A stretch of 64,000 bases of DNA from JBILCM01 sp044353165 (GCA_044353165.1 JBILCM010000004.1:8055-72054); one strand, 5' to 3'; positions 42,316 to 50,961 are shown, counted from the stretch's first letter. The notes: generated by a model from the letters alone, not told the origin. Made by a program: numbers and translations.

Positions 42316-42723
42316 ATGGCCATCATTGAGTTTCTGTTTAACAACATTGTTGTCTTGATCTTTATTTTTGGTTTGATCAGTTTCTTGTTGCAGCGTCGCC
42401 GCGGCAACACAACACCCCAGCAAGGCAGGGGCGCTATGCCTCCCTTCGGCGGTGAGCCTGGACGCACCATCACTGCTTCGAGGGGAACACCGTCTCGATC
42501 CGTGCCGCCAAGCGATGTCGAATCTGTACGGGTTCCACCTGAACCCGTCGTGAGGCCTGCGCTGACGGATCTGGCGGCCGTCTCAGCCGAACCCAAGACA
42601 CAACAAGCCACACCACCGTTCCCAACGCGGAATGCCCGTTTCAATAACCCTGTGCAAGGCATGATCTGGGCGGAAGTGTTCGGCCCTCCGCGATCGCGCA
42701 AGCCGCATACGACCAAGAAATAA
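42316..42723 (+). CDS. Hypothetical single-pass membrane protein after floA
   Basis: 135 residues: one N-terminal transmembrane helix (about 2-23), a basic QRRRG stop-transfer motif, then a Pro/Gly/Thr/Arg-rich low-complexity cytoplasmic or surface region. No domain is recognised. It lies 14 bp after floA with GGAAGGTGA before the ATG, so it probably completes the nfeD-floA operon, which then ends at a strong hairpin. A structural role near FloA domains is possible but unsupported beyond position. Confidence 0.75.
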   Translation: MAIIEFLFNNIVVLIFIFGLISFLLQRRRGNTTPQQGRGAMPPFGGEPGRTITASRGTPSRSVPPSDVESVRVPPEPVVRPALTDLAAVSAEPKTQQATPPFPTRNARFNNPVQGMIWAEVFGPPRSRKPHTTKK

Positions 42724-42739
42724 TGGTATCCCATGCGAT

Positions 42740-42780
42740 AAGACCACACTTAAGGGTAACACCTGCGGTGTGGTCTTTCG
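42740..42780 (+). terminator. Terminator hairpin after the nfeD-floA operon
   Basis: A perfect 10-bp stem, AAGACCACAC (42740-42749) with GTGTGGTCTT (42768-42777). The T-run is short (TCTTTCGTTATT). Confidence 0.65.
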
Positions 42781-42901
42781 TTATTCTATATTTCTATTAT
42801 CATTGTTAAATTCTCGATATAACGATAAAATGGAATATATTTGCAGAAAAAAAACTTTGACATGCGACATTCAAGTATAGATCAAGAGGGGAAGCAGAAC
42901 A

Positions 42902-43045
42902 ATGGCTGATCATAGAAAAGAACAAGAACGCACGGAACTGCATCGCACCATTTGGGGTATTGCGAATGATCTTAGAGGCAGCGTGGACGGCTGGGACTTC
43001 AAACAGTACGTTCTTGGGATGCTTTTTAAACATATAAGAATCTAG
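42902..43045 (+). pseudogene. Relic of a type I restriction methyltransferase subunit (hsdM)
   Basis: A 47-residue frame reads ELHRTIWGIANDLRGSVDGW followed by DFKQYVLGMLF, which is the conserved N-terminus of HsdM. It ends at a TAG after FKHIRI instead of continuing into the roughly 450 remaining residues. A ribosome binding site (GAGGGG) is still present and a hairpin with a T-run follows. No hsdS, hsdR or remaining hsdM sequence is visible nearby. It sits between the conserved floA and yqfC genes, marking a lost restriction-modification insertion. The short peptide could still be made, but no function is suggested. Confidence 0.75.
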
Positions 43046-43058
43046 AAGTTTTGAGGGG

Positions 43059-43087
43059 GAGAGACATCTTCCACTCTCTTTTTTTTT
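43059..43087 (+). terminator. Terminator after the hsdM relic
   Basis: GAGAG (43059-43063) pairs with CTCTC (43074-43078), with nine Ts immediately following. Confidence 0.65.
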
Positions 43088-43282
43088 CAAAAAAACTGTT
43101 TACACATCCCTATGAACGGATGAGGTCGGCTGAACCTGGGTGCGGTGGAGGTCGCCTCGTTGTATGACCGCGCTCGATCACGCCTGAGCGACACCGTCGA
43201 AGCGTATCGTCAGTATCGTCAGTTTCTGAACATGCGGGGAGTCGTGCGGAGTCACGGTCGCGCGCGACACATGTGCCCTTGG

Positions 43283-43311
43283 TTCATATTTTTGAATCCA
43301 TCGCATATTTT
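43283..43311 (+). promoter_or_regulatory. SigE-like promoter for yqfCD
   Basis: TTCATATT (43283-43290) and CATATTTT (43304-43311) fit the SigE pattern (ATA, about 16 bp, CATAnnnT) with 15 bp between ATA and CATA. yqfD is a SigE-regulon gene in Bacillus subtilis. The 190 bp upstream to the hsdM relic terminator hold no gene I can support. Confidence 0.5.
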
Positions 43312-43339
43312 GAGAGAAGAAGATGTGGAAGGAGTCAGA

Positions 43340-43621
43340 ATGGCAATGCGGCGTTGGACAAGTAAACTTGCGCAATGGACGACGGACATGCTTCAGCTTC
43401 CTCAAGATGTCGTTATGGATTACCCTCGCATCACCATGATCGGCACCATTCAAATCTACATTGAAAATCACCGCGGCATTGTTCATTTTGACCATGATTG
43501 CATCAAGGTGGCTTGGGCGCATGGGTGTATGGAAATCCGTGGCCAACAGCTGACGATTCGTTCGATACAGAAAGAAGTCGTGTTCGTAGAAGGTCAAATC
43601 CGTGAAGTGAAATATTTGTAA
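43340..43621 (+). CDS. yqfC: Sporulation protein YqfC
   Basis: 93 residues when started at the ATG at 43340, the same length as Bacillus YqfC. That ATG is preceded by GGAAGGAG and by a SigE-like promoter. The core LQLPQDVVMDYPRITMIGTIQIYIENHRGIVHF and the C-terminus VFVEGQIREVKYL are typical. The frame is open for 65 further codons upstream, but those residues do not look like YqfC and lie before the promoter. YqfC is required with YqfD for forespore engulfment or later sporulation, probably at the mother-cell membrane. Confidence 0.92.
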   Translation: MAMRRWTSKLAQWTTDMLQLPQDVVMDYPRITMIGTIQIYIENHRGIVHFDHDCIKVAWAHGCMEIRGQQLTIRSIQKEVVFVEGQIREVKYL

Positions 43622-43640
43622 CACAAGGGGGAGCTTCAGC

Positions 43641-44828
43641 ATGAGATCACAGCTTGTGACCTATGTTCAGGGCTCAGTGCGCGTGAGAATCCAAGGGTCG
43701 AATTTGGAATTGTGCTTAAATCGGCTCTTGCAAGAGCAGATCCCTGCTTGGGATATACGCAGAATTAGCGATGAACAGTGTGAGTTGACGATCCTCGTTG
43801 CAGATTTCTCGCGGTTACGGCCGGTGTTGAAGGAAAGCCATTGCCGATCCCGAATCATGCAGAAGAACGGTTTGCCGTTCGTGTGCCACCGGTTTGGCAG
43901 ACGGAAGTGGTTCGCTTTCGGTGCGCTGTCCTTCGTGCTTATATTATTCCTTTTGTCTTCTGTGATTTGGTCGGTTGATGTTGTAGGGAATGAGCAACTT
44001 TCTGACGAAACGGTGTTGCAAGCTGCGGCCGCACAAGGGCTCGTCCCTCGTCAGTGGAAATTCCGGTTGCCACAACCGAATGAACTATCAGCTCGCTTAA
44101 CACGCAGTCTCCCTCATGTCGCATGGGTGGGTGTACAAATCCAGGGCACAGCCGTAACGATTCGCGTCGTCGAATCCACGGTCCCTAAACGCGCCGAATT
44201 ACAAAACCCGCGGCATCTGGTAGCGGCGGCGGACGGCGTCATCACGAGCATTCTGGCCACTCGCGGCAACCCGGTTGTGAATATACACAAAAGGGTGAAG
44301 AAAGGCGATGTCCTGATCTCTGGATTTCTGGGTGAAGGCGAGCAACGCCAAATTGTTGTCGCGGATGGGGAAGTGCGTGGCATGGTATGGTATGAATATT
44401 GGATACGTTCACCGCTCATGCACACAACACAGCGTTTCACTGGGCAGAAACAGCTCAAACGATATCTCATCATCGGCAATCGTGCGGTACAACTGACGGG
44501 TTATAACCAACAAGCTTTTGACCATGCGAAGACGGACGTCATTCGTGACCAATTCCAATGGAGAACTTGGAAACTGCCGATCGGCTGGATGACGGAGGTC
44601 GAGCAAGAGTCGCAACTGGAAAAAACCAAGCTAGATCCTAAGGAAGCAAAGACCCTAGGCATGGTGAATGCAAGAGCGGATTTGTTGTCCAAAGTGGGGA
44701 AGATGGCCAACATTCGTCATGAGAAAATTTTGCAAGAGCACATGGACAATGGTAAAGTGGTGATGAAAGTTCTTTTTGCAGTGGAAATGGACATCGCCAC
44801 CGAACAACCGATCCTCAACCCATCATGA
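43641..44828 (+). CDS. yqfD: Sporulation protein YqfD
   Basis: A 395-residue mother-cell sporulation protein. The N-terminal cytoplasmic region is followed by one transmembrane helix (about 90-112, FALGALSFVLILFLLSSVIW) and a long extracytoplasmic part including VDVVGNEQLSDETV, a POTRA/FtsQ-like segment. AAGGGGGAG precedes the ATG, 20 bp after yqfC. The C-terminal region is charged and possibly coiled (EQESQLEKTKLDPKEAKTLG). Family assignment is by order yqfC-yqfD-phoH and by sequence feel. Confidence 0.92.
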   Translation: MRSQLVTYVQGSVRVRIQGSNLELCLNRLLQEQIPAWDIRRISDEQCELTILVADFSRLRPVLKESHCRSRIMQKNGLPFVCHRFGRRKWFAFGALSFVLILFLLSSVIWSVDVVGNEQLSDETVLQAAAAQGLVPRQWKFRLPQPNELSARLTRSLPHVAWVGVQIQGTAVTIRVVESTVPKRAELQNPRHLVAAADGVITSILATRGNPVVNIHKRVKKGDVLISGFLGEGEQRQIVVADGEVRGMVWYEYWIRSPLMHTTQRFTGQKQLKRYLIIGNRAVQLTGYNQQAFDHAKTDVIRDQFQWRTWKLPIGWMTEVEQESQLEKTKLDPKEAKTLGMVNARADLLSKVGKMANIRHEKILQEHMDNGKVVMKVLFAVEMDIATEQPILNPS

Positions 44829-44870
44829 TCGACTTCAGATCAAGTGAATTGCAAGGAGTGAAGAACCCTA

Positions 44871-45845
44871 TTGACCGATTCCAATGGCTTGTATTCTGTT
44901 AAAATTCCTCTTCGCAATGCGGCGGAAGGACTCGCATTGTTCGGACCTCAAGATATATACCTGCATCTCATCGAACGAGAAACGAAGGCCCAACTCTTCT
45001 CCCGGAACGCAGAAATTGTTATCCAAGGCACGCAACAGGACGTGCGGGACTTAGAACATCTGTATTTGGTTTTATTAGAGCTCATTCGTGCGGGCATTGG
45101 TTTGTCGGAGCGGGACATCCTCTACGCACTCGAATTGGCACGCAACATGCAAGCGGATCAACTGTTGGACTTGTTTAAAGGCGAAATTACAACCAACTTC
45201 AAAGGCAAGCCGATTAAAGTAAAGACGATTGCCCAGAAACACTACATCAGTACGATCTTAAAGAAAGATGTCATCTTCGGCATTGGACCTGCAGGCACAG
45301 GGAAGACGTATCTTGCAGTCGTGTGTGCCATTGGGGCGCTGAAGGACGGTAAAGTGAAGCGGATCGTGCTCACGCGACCGGCTGTTGAAGCTGGGGAAAG
45401 TTTAGGTTTTTTACCGGGGGATTTGCAAGAGAAAGTCGACCCGTATCTTCGTCCGCTCTACGATGCATTGAACGACGTGTTAGGGCCTGAAGCTGTCGCC
45501 AAAGCATTAGAGCGAGGTTTGATTGAGATTGCACCGCTTGCCTACATGCGCGGCCGCACGCTCGATGATTCGTTCATTATCTTGGATGAAGCGCAGAATA
45601 CAACGCCGGAACAAATGAAGATGTTCCTCACTCGCCTCGGATTCGGCTCGAAGATGGTCGTGACCGGGGATGTTACTCAGATTGACCTGCCCAGGGGCAA
45701 AACATCGGGCTTGATTGAAGCCGAGCGTATATTGAAGACGATTCAAGAAATCGGGTTCATCTATTTTTCTGAATCGGATGTCGTGCGACATTCCCTGGTG
45801 CAGAAAATCATCGTTGCATATAACCAGAATAAGGACAACCTATAG
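44871..45845 (+). CDS. phoH: PhoH-family ATPase (PhoH-like)
   Basis: A 324-residue PhoH-like P-loop ATPase. Walker A is GIGPAGTGKTYLAV (about 138-151), Walker B IILDEAQNTTPEQMKMFLTRLG, with RPAVEAGESLGFLPGDLQEK and VTGDVTQIDLP. The N-terminal roughly 100 residues form a KH-like domain. The TTG start at 44871 follows AAGGAGTG. PhoH proteins are implicated in RNA metabolism and occur next to ybeY across bacteria, as here. Confidence 0.95.
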   Translation: MTDSNGLYSVKIPLRNAAEGLALFGPQDIYLHLIERETKAQLFSRNAEIVIQGTQQDVRDLEHLYLVLLELIRAGIGLSERDILYALELARNMQADQLLDLFKGEITTNFKGKPIKVKTIAQKHYISTILKKDVIFGIGPAGTGKTYLAVVCAIGALKDGKVKRIVLTRPAVEAGESLGFLPGDLQEKVDPYLRPLYDALNDVLGPEAVAKALERGLIEIAPLAYMRGRTLDDSFIILDEAQNTTPEQMKMFLTRLGFGSKMVVTGDVTQIDLPRGKTSGLIEAERILKTIQEIGFIYFSESDVVRHSLVQKIIVAYNQNKDNL

Positions 45846-45866
45846 AACACAGGAGGTCGCATAACT

Positions 45867-46346
45867 GTGACCACATTACAACTTGATTGGAGCAATGAGC
45901 AGGATGAGATCGAGCTTCCGGAACAACTCGATCACATCCTGAATCAATTGCTTGTTTTCGCGGGACAATCTGAACACGTGACTTCTGGTGAAGTGACGTT
46001 GACTTTCGTGAGCGACATCGACATCCAGACGCTTAACGCCCAGTATCGCGGCATCGATAAACCCACCGACGTGCTGTCCTTCTCCATGTTAGAAGCGCAC
46101 GAAGATGAGTTGTCGATCCAATATGACGAAGCGCCCGAGACGTCGATCGGCGATATCGTGATCGCCGTTCCAACGGCACTGCGGCAAAGCATAGAATACG
46201 GTCATACGTTGCAAAGGGAAATTGGCTTTTTATTTGTGCACGGTTTCCTGCATTTGTTGGGTTATGATCACACCGATGAAGCATCGGAGCAGATTATGAT
46301 TTCCAAACAAGAACACATTCTGCAGCAAGCGGGATTGGTTCGCTAA
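45867..46346 (+). CDS. ybeY: rRNA maturation RNase YbeY
   Basis: A 159-residue single-strand-specific endoribonuclease needed for 16S rRNA 3' maturation and ribosome quality control. The zinc motif HGFLHLLGYDHTDE (HxxxHxxxxxH) is intact, and the upstream strand IDKPTDVLSF is the family hallmark. The GTG start follows AGGAGG. It follows phoH by 21 bp. The usual dgkA gene between ybeY and cdd is absent. Confidence 0.96.
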   Translation: MTTLQLDWSNEQDEIELPEQLDHILNQLLVFAGQSEHVTSGEVTLTFVSDIDIQTLNAQYRGIDKPTDVLSFSMLEAHEDELSIQYDEAPETSIGDIVIAVPTALRQSIEYGHTLQREIGFLFVHGFLHLLGYDHTDEASEQIMISKQEHILQQAGLVR

Positions 46347-46378
46347 GAACGGCGACCTTGTTGGGGAAGGAACTGGCG

Positions 46379-46795
46379 ATGAAAGTCACGAATGACGAGT
46401 TGATTCAGCATGCAATGGAAGCAAGGATAAGGGCTTATATGCCTTATTCAGGGTTCGCGGTGGGCAGCGCATTGCTTGACGAGACAGGTGTAATTCATTA
46501 TGGCTGCAATGTCGAGAATGGAGCTTACGGACCGACCAACTGCGCGGAGCGGACGGCGTTATTCCGTGCGATCGCCGATGGGGTGCGACAGGGTGCTTTC
46601 AAGGCGATCGCGATCGTGGCTGATACCGATGTGCCCTGTGCGCCTTGCGGGGTTTGCAGACAAGTAATGTTCGAATTATGTCCACCTGATATGCCTGTCA
46701 TTATGAGTAATCTAGACGGCACGACCCGTGTTGCAACGGTGTCAGAATTGTTGCCGTTCGCGTTTGTGCGGGGAGGAAAGATCAATGATGTCTAA
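46379..46795 (+). CDS. cdd: Cytidine deaminase
   Basis: A 138-residue homotetrameric cytidine/deoxycytidine deaminase. The zinc site is formed by NCAERTALF and PCAPCGVCRQV; YMPYSGFAVGSAL and GCNVENGAYG form the substrate pocket. The frame opens at a TTG at 46358, but the ATG at 46379, with GGGGAAGGA 6-8 nt upstream, gives the standard length. Its stop codon overlaps the era start by 11 bp. Confidence 0.96.
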   Translation: MKVTNDELIQHAMEARIRAYMPYSGFAVGSALLDETGVIHYGCNVENGAYGPTNCAERTALFRAIADGVRQGAFKAIAIVADTDVPCAPCGVCRQVMFELCPPDMPVIMSNLDGTTRVATVSELLPFAFVRGGKINDV

Positions 46796-47687
46796 AGCAC
46801 AATATAAATCTGGATTCGTTACGATCATTGGCCGGCCGAACGTCGGGAAATCGACATTGCTCAACCAAGTGATTGGTCAGAAAATTGCCATTATGTCCGA
46901 CAAGCCACAAACCACACGCAACAAGATCCACGGTGTTTATACGAATGAATCGAGCCAAATTGTTTTTTTAGATACGCCAGGTATCCATAAACCCAGCTCC
47001 AAGCTTGGGGATTATATGATCAAAGTGGCGATCGATACATTGAAAGAAGTGGACCTGATTCTCATGCTTGTGGATGTCTCAACGGGCTTGGGTGGGGGTG
47101 ATCGGTTCATTATTGAACAACTGCAAGGTATATCGACGCCTGTCATCCTGGCACTGAACAAGATCGACAAAGTGCATCCCGAAGCGCTCTTACCGATCAT
47201 CGCGCAATACAGATCGTTGTATGCGTTCGCTGAGATCGTACCCGTCTCTGCCGCCCTGGGGAACAATGTGAACACCTTGCTAGAACAAGTTGTGAAATAT
47301 TTGCCGGAAGGTCCACAATATTATCCAGCCGATCAAGTCACAGATCATCCAGAACAATGGATTTGCGCCGAATTGATCCGGGAAAAAATTCTTCAATTGA
47401 CCCGCGAAGAAATTCCCCATTCGATCGCGGTGACAATCGAGTCGATGTCTGTGCGACCGAACGGGATTGTAGATATTGGCGCGGTGATTTATGTGGAGCG
47501 GGATTCACAGAAATCGATCGTGATTGGCAAGAAGGGTGCTCTGATGAAGCAAATTGGCGAACTTGCGAGGAAAGATATTGAGCACTTGCTTGGATCTAGG
47601 ATATTTTTGGAGCTATGGGTGAAAGTCAAGAAAGACTGGCGCAATCAAGACTCCGTCCTGCGCGATCTGGGCTTTCGTGCGGAGTAG
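46785..47687 (+). CDS. era: GTPase Era
   Basis: A 300-residue Ras-like GTPase plus C-terminal KH domain that binds the 3' end of 16S rRNA. Motifs: GRPNVGKSTLLN (G1), DTPGIHKP (G3), LNKIDKV (G4), PVSA (G5), and KH motif VIGKKGALMKQIG. The ATG at 46785 follows GGGGAGGAAAG; the next codon is also ATG. It overlaps cdd, and the yqzL-recO pair follows after about 100 bp. Confidence 0.97.
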   Translation: MMSKAQYKSGFVTIIGRPNVGKSTLLNQVIGQKIAIMSDKPQTTRNKIHGVYTNESSQIVFLDTPGIHKPSSKLGDYMIKVAIDTLKEVDLILMLVDVSTGLGGGDRFIIEQLQGISTPVILALNKIDKVHPEALLPIIAQYRSLYAFAEIVPVSAALGNNVNTLLEQVVKYLPEGPQYYPADQVTDHPEQWICAELIREKILQLTREEIPHSIAVTIESMSVRPNGIVDIGAVIYVERDSQKSIVIGKKGALMKQIGELARKDIEHLLGSRIFLELWVKVKKDWRNQDSVLRDLGFRAE

Positions 47688-47788
47688 CCGCTTGATTTCC
47701 CAGTAATTATAACGCATAGGAATTTCTCTCCCGTATCAACCTAAGGACGTGATCGTTACGTCATCACAGTCGGGGAGGTTGGTCACGG

Positions 47789-47941
47789 ATGAGAGATTTT
47801 TCTTGGAATTATTTCACGATGACCGGAGACGTCAGTGCTTTCATGCTGTATCGTGAGTGGGATCAGCAGCAAGAGGCTTCTGACGTTGACATGGATGCAA
47901 TACCGGGAGATGACGACACGGAGGTATGTTATACAGAGTAG
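47789..47941 (+). CDS. yqzL: YqzL-family small protein
   Basis: 50 residues beginning MRDFSWNYFTMTGDVSAFML, which resembles the YqzL family lying between era and recO in Bacillus (47 residues, DFTWKYFSKTG). The C-terminal half is highly acidic. GGGGAGG precedes the ATG. The last 16 bp overlap the recO start, implying translational coupling. Its function is unknown. The gene is below common length cut-offs and easily missed. Confidence 0.88.
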   Translation: MRDFSWNYFTMTGDVSAFMLYREWDQQQEASDVDMDAIPGDDDTEVCYTE

Positions 47942-48693
47942 AAGGCATCGTAATCCGCAGCATTCCTTATGGTGAGAGCCATACTATTATTTCCCTACTC
48001 ACCCCAGACCATGGCAGAATCGGGGTGATGGTGCGAGGAGCGAAAAAACCGAAGAGCCGCCTCGCAGCCGTCACCCAACTTTATACGTATGGGGAGTTTG
48101 TATTTTTTCGAGCAGGTGCACAAACGCTGGGATCTCTGAATCAAGGTGAGCTGTTGGATACATATCGCCATGTCCGCAACGATGTAAGACTGTCAACGTA
48201 CGCGGTGTATTTTGCTGAACTTGTCGATCGCATGGTAACGGATGAAGAAGCGAGCACATATCATTTTTCTCAACTGAAAGCAGCGCTAGAAGCATTGGAT
48301 CAAGGGAAAGATCCCCAGATTGTCGGCCATATGTTAGAGATGAAGTGTTTTCATTGCGCAGGCATCACCCCATCACTGAGCGCTTGTGCCGCTTGTGGAC
48401 ACGCCATAACAGGGGATGAGCCAATCATAGGTTGGAGCTCACTTGCTGGCGGATTGCTCTGTCTACAATGTGATCCGACATTCCCGGATCGGATGATCAT
48501 CTCCATCACAACGATGAAATTGCTTCAACGCTTACTGCAGACAGACCTCCGCAATTTAGGCGATGTGCGCGTTCGCCAGGAATCCAAAAACCAATTAAAA
48601 CTCATTACACGCCAGTGGATGCATGTCCACGCGGACTTGCATTTGAAATCCCGCCTCGTGCTCGATCAAATTGAGGAAAGTTTCATCCCGTAA
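47926..48693 (+). CDS. recO: DNA repair protein RecO
   Basis: A 255-residue recombination mediator that works with RecR and RecF to load RecA. The N-terminal OB fold (YRVEGIVIRSIPYGESHTIISLLT and GRIGVMVRGAKKPKSRLA) is followed by a helical domain and a zinc-binding region with Cys in KCFHCAG, CAACGH and LLCLQC. The ATG at 47926 lies inside yqzL. Unlike Bacillus, glyQS rather than further yqf genes follows, after one unrelated gene. Confidence 0.95.
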   Translation: MLYRVEGIVIRSIPYGESHTIISLLTPDHGRIGVMVRGAKKPKSRLAAVTQLYTYGEFVFFRAGAQTLGSLNQGELLDTYRHVRNDVRLSTYAVYFAELVDRMVTDEEASTYHFSQLKAALEALDQGKDPQIVGHMLEMKCFHCAGITPSLSACAACGHAITGDEPIIGWSSLAGGLLCLQCDPTFPDRMIISITTMKLLQRLLQTDLRNLGDVRVRQESKNQLKLITRQWMHVHADLHLKSRLVLDQIEESFIP

Positions 48694-48770
48694 CATCCAA
48701 GAAAGCATAAGCTCTTCCACATATGATGAAAGGAATACTCATCATGATATGTTGGAGGAGGCCATGTTGA

Positions 48771-49358
48771 ATGAGACGAACGAATGCACGATGCGGATCT
48801 AAGCACAATCGCCATGTTACGGCCTATGTGTTGCGCAAGGTGGCTAGGAACATGACGCCGTTTTTTCGACTCATTGCAGACAATCAGCGATATGCGCAAT
48901 GCTGGAGCAAAGCCGTCGTCCATGCGAATGCCACGGCGTTGCGACGATTGTTCCGGATCGCATCACCGCAAGCGAAACGTCCATTGCCGAGTACGGACGG
49001 CCGGGGTTATTTGATCAATTTCGAATTCAAAGGCCCCGTCCCACTATATGGAAGCGGCACAGAGAATACTTCAGTGAACGGGAAATTCATTTTTGAAACG
49101 AGGGTGCATCGGGCCATCTCGAGGGCCATACTGCCATTATATGTGACGTTGGCAGTAAATCCAGCGTTCGCTCGTGCTTTGGCGCTGGCGATTCGTCTCG
49201 GAGATGTCCGGGCAGTGACATGTATCGTCAAGTCTGTGGTCACAGCGCCCCAACTTCAATCGGTATCCATTGAGGAATCGGGTATTGCGCTTGCTTTCAA
49301 ATATGCATTCAGTAAATATCGATACGAGCATTTTCTATTGAGCGAACGATTTGAATAA
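48771..49358 (+). CDS. Hypothetical basic protein with two similar halves
   Basis: A 195-residue, Arg/Ala-rich protein of unknown function between recO and glyQS. It appears to contain an internal duplication. Residues about 30-85 (FFRLIADNQRYAQCWSKAVV, ALRRLFRIAS, GYLINFEFKGP) and about 125-190 (LYVTLAVNPAFARALALAIR, CIVKSVVT, GIALAFKYAFSKY) share the order of an L-xx-NxxxA helix, an R-x-hhR helix and a G-hhhxF strand. GGAGGAGG lies 12 nt upstream of the ATG, with a competing 12-codon frame at 48764. Codon use looks normal, so it is probably a real Paenibacillaceae-type gene. Confidence 0.65.
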   Translation: MRRTNARCGSKHNRHVTAYVLRKVARNMTPFFRLIADNQRYAQCWSKAVVHANATALRRLFRIASPQAKRPLPSTDGRGYLINFEFKGPVPLYGSGTENTSVNGKFIFETRVHRAISRAILPLYVTLAVNPAFARALALAIRLGDVRAVTCIVKSVVTAPQLQSVSIEESGIALAFKYAFSKYRYEHFLLSERFE

Positions 49359-49384
49359 GGGACTTCGATTGGATCGTTCAACGC

Positions 49385-49417
49385 GGGGGAGGAAGTCATT
49401 TCCTTCTCCAGATTTTG
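49385..49417 (+). terminator. Possible terminator before glyQS
   Basis: GGGGGAGGAA (49385-49394) pairs with TTCCTTCTCC (49400-49409) with two G-U pairs and a 5-nt loop; only four Ts follow. Confidence 0.45.
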
Positions 49418-49444
49418 CGAACAACGCAGGGGGAGTTCCATCTC

Positions 49445-49473
49445 TTGACTTATGCAACGGAACTTGCTATATT
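49445..49473 (+). promoter_or_regulatory. Sigma-A promoter for glyQS
   Basis: TTGACT (49445-49450), 17-bp spacer, TATATT (49468-49473), predicting a start near 49480 and a leader of about 100 nt. Confidence 0.75.
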
Positions 49474-49518
49474 ATACCGCAGAAAATACATAATTGCATA
49501 AACCATAATCGAACACGT

Positions 49519-49558
49519 CCCTACGTCCTGTATAGAAAGGCGTAGGGCTCAGTTTTTT
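49519..49558 (+). promoter_or_regulatory. Leader hairpin of glyQS, possible attenuator
   Basis: CCCTACG (49519-49525) pairs with CGTAGGG (49541-49547); six Ts begin five nt later (49553-49558). No T-box (AGGGTGGNACCGCG-type) sequence is present. It may be a weak attenuator or a residue of one. Confidence 0.45.
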
Positions 49559-49578
49559 ATACGAAGGAGCGATTGTTG

Positions 49579-50961
49579 ATGACTGTAACGATGGATGCCG
49601 TGACTGCACTTGCCAAACACAGAGGTTTTATATTTCCAGGATCAGAAATTTACGGGGGGCTTGCGAATACATGGGATTACGGTCCATTGGGTGTAGAGCT
49701 GAAGAACAACATTAAGCGGGCGTGGTGGAAGAAGTTCATTCAAGAATCCCCTTACAACGTTGGCTTGGATGCAGCTATTCTCATGAATCCGCAAACTTGG
49801 GTCGCATCTGGACATGTTGGTAATTTCAATGATCCCATGATTGATTGTAAAACATGTAAAGCACGGCATCGCGCCGATAAACTCATTGAGTCTCACTTGC
49901 TAAAACAAGGCACGGAAATCATCGTCGATGGGATGACATTCGAACAGATGATGGGTTTAATCCGTGAACATCGGATCGTCTGCCCGGATTGCGGAGCACT
50001 CGATTATACGGAGATTCGACAATTCAATCTGATGTTTAAAACGCATCAAGGGGTGACGGTAAGCAGCGCGAACGAGGTGTACTTGCGTCCCGAAACAGCG
50101 CAAGGTATATTCGTCAACTTCAAGAACGTGCAACGTACGATGCGGCGAAAACTGCCTTTTGGCATCGCACAGATTGGGAAGAGTTTCCGCAACGAAATCA
50201 CGCCAGGCAACTTTACTTTCCGTACGCGCGAGTTTGAACAGATGGAGCTAGAATTTTTCTGTAAACCGGGTGAGGACTTACAGTGGTTTGATTATTGGCG
50301 ATCGTTCTGCAAGGAATGGTTGCTTGCTTTGGGTATGAAAGAAGAGAGCATCCGACTTCGAGATCATGCAGACGATGAATTGTCTCATTATAGCAATGCC
50401 ACAACAGATATTGAGTTTCGTTTTCCATTCGGCTGGGGGGAACTTTGGGGGATTGCAGATCGAACCGATTATGATCTCAAGCAACATATGGAACACTCCG
50501 GAGAAGATTTTCATGTTCACGAACAAGAAACAGGTGAAAGATACATACCCTATTGTATTGAACCGTCGCTTGGAGCCGATCGGGTCACTCTAGCTTTCCT
50601 GATAGACGCCTATGAAGAACAGCAACTAGAGAACGAGGACAGCCGCGTGGTACTGCACTTGCATCCTGCCCTGGCACCGGTCAAAGCAGCGATTTTCCCT
50701 TTGTCTAAAAAATTGAATGAAGGGGCTCTTGCGATCTATCAACAGCTGGCCAAGAAATTTATGGTTGATTTCGATGATGCAGGATCGATCGGCAAGCGAT
50801 ATCGCAGACATGATGAGATTGGAACACCTTATTGCATCACGTATGATTTCGATTCGCAGACGGATGGACAAGTCACGGTGCGTGATAGGGATACGATGGA
50901 ACAAACGAGGATGCCTATTGAACATGTGGCCACATTCTTGGAGTCCAAAGTATCATTCTAA
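49579..50961 (+). CDS. glyQS: Glycyl-tRNA synthetase, single-chain (alpha2) type
   Basis: A 460-residue class II glycyl-tRNA synthetase of the eukaryote/archaea-like homodimeric type, rather than the glyQ plus glyS pair of many Firmicutes. Motifs: FPGSEIYGGLANTWDYGPLG, class II motif 2 GIAQIGKSFRNEITPGNFTFRTREFEQME, and motif 3 EPSLGADRVTLAFL. The zinc-like cysteines are CKTCK and CPDCG. The C-terminal anticodon domain carries IFPLSKK and YRRHDEIGTPYC. The ATG at 49579 follows AAGGAG at 9 nt. Confidence 0.95.
   Translation: MTVTMDAVTALAKHRGFIFPGSEIYGGLANTWDYGPLGVELKNNIKRAWWKKFIQESPYNVGLDAAILMNPQTWVASGHVGNFNDPMIDCKTCKARHRADKLIESHLLKQGTEIIVDGMTFEQMMGLIREHRIVCPDCGALDYTEIRQFNLMFKTHQGVTVSSANEVYLRPETAQGIFVNFKNVQRTMRRKLPFGIAQIGKSFRNEITPGNFTFRTREFEQMELEFFCKPGEDLQWFDYWRSFCKEWLLALGMKEESIRLRDHADDELSHYSNATTDIEFRFPFGWGELWGIADRTDYDLKQHMEHSGEDFHVHEQETGERYIPYCIEPSLGADRVTLAFLIDAYEEQQLENEDSRVVLHLHPALAPVKAAIFPLSKKLNEGALAIYQQLAKKFMVDFDDAGSIGKRYRRHDEIGTPYCITYDFDSQTDGQVTVRDRDTMEQTRMPIEHVATFLESKVSF

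Noticed and set aside
43145..43339. 65-codon N-terminal extension of yqfC
   Set aside because: It lies upstream of a SigE-like promoter, does not resemble YqfC, and the ATG at 43340 gives the expected 93 residues.
49359..49578. T-box riboswitch before glyQS
   Set aside because: No specifier loop or T-box consensus was found; only a simple hairpin with a T-run is present.
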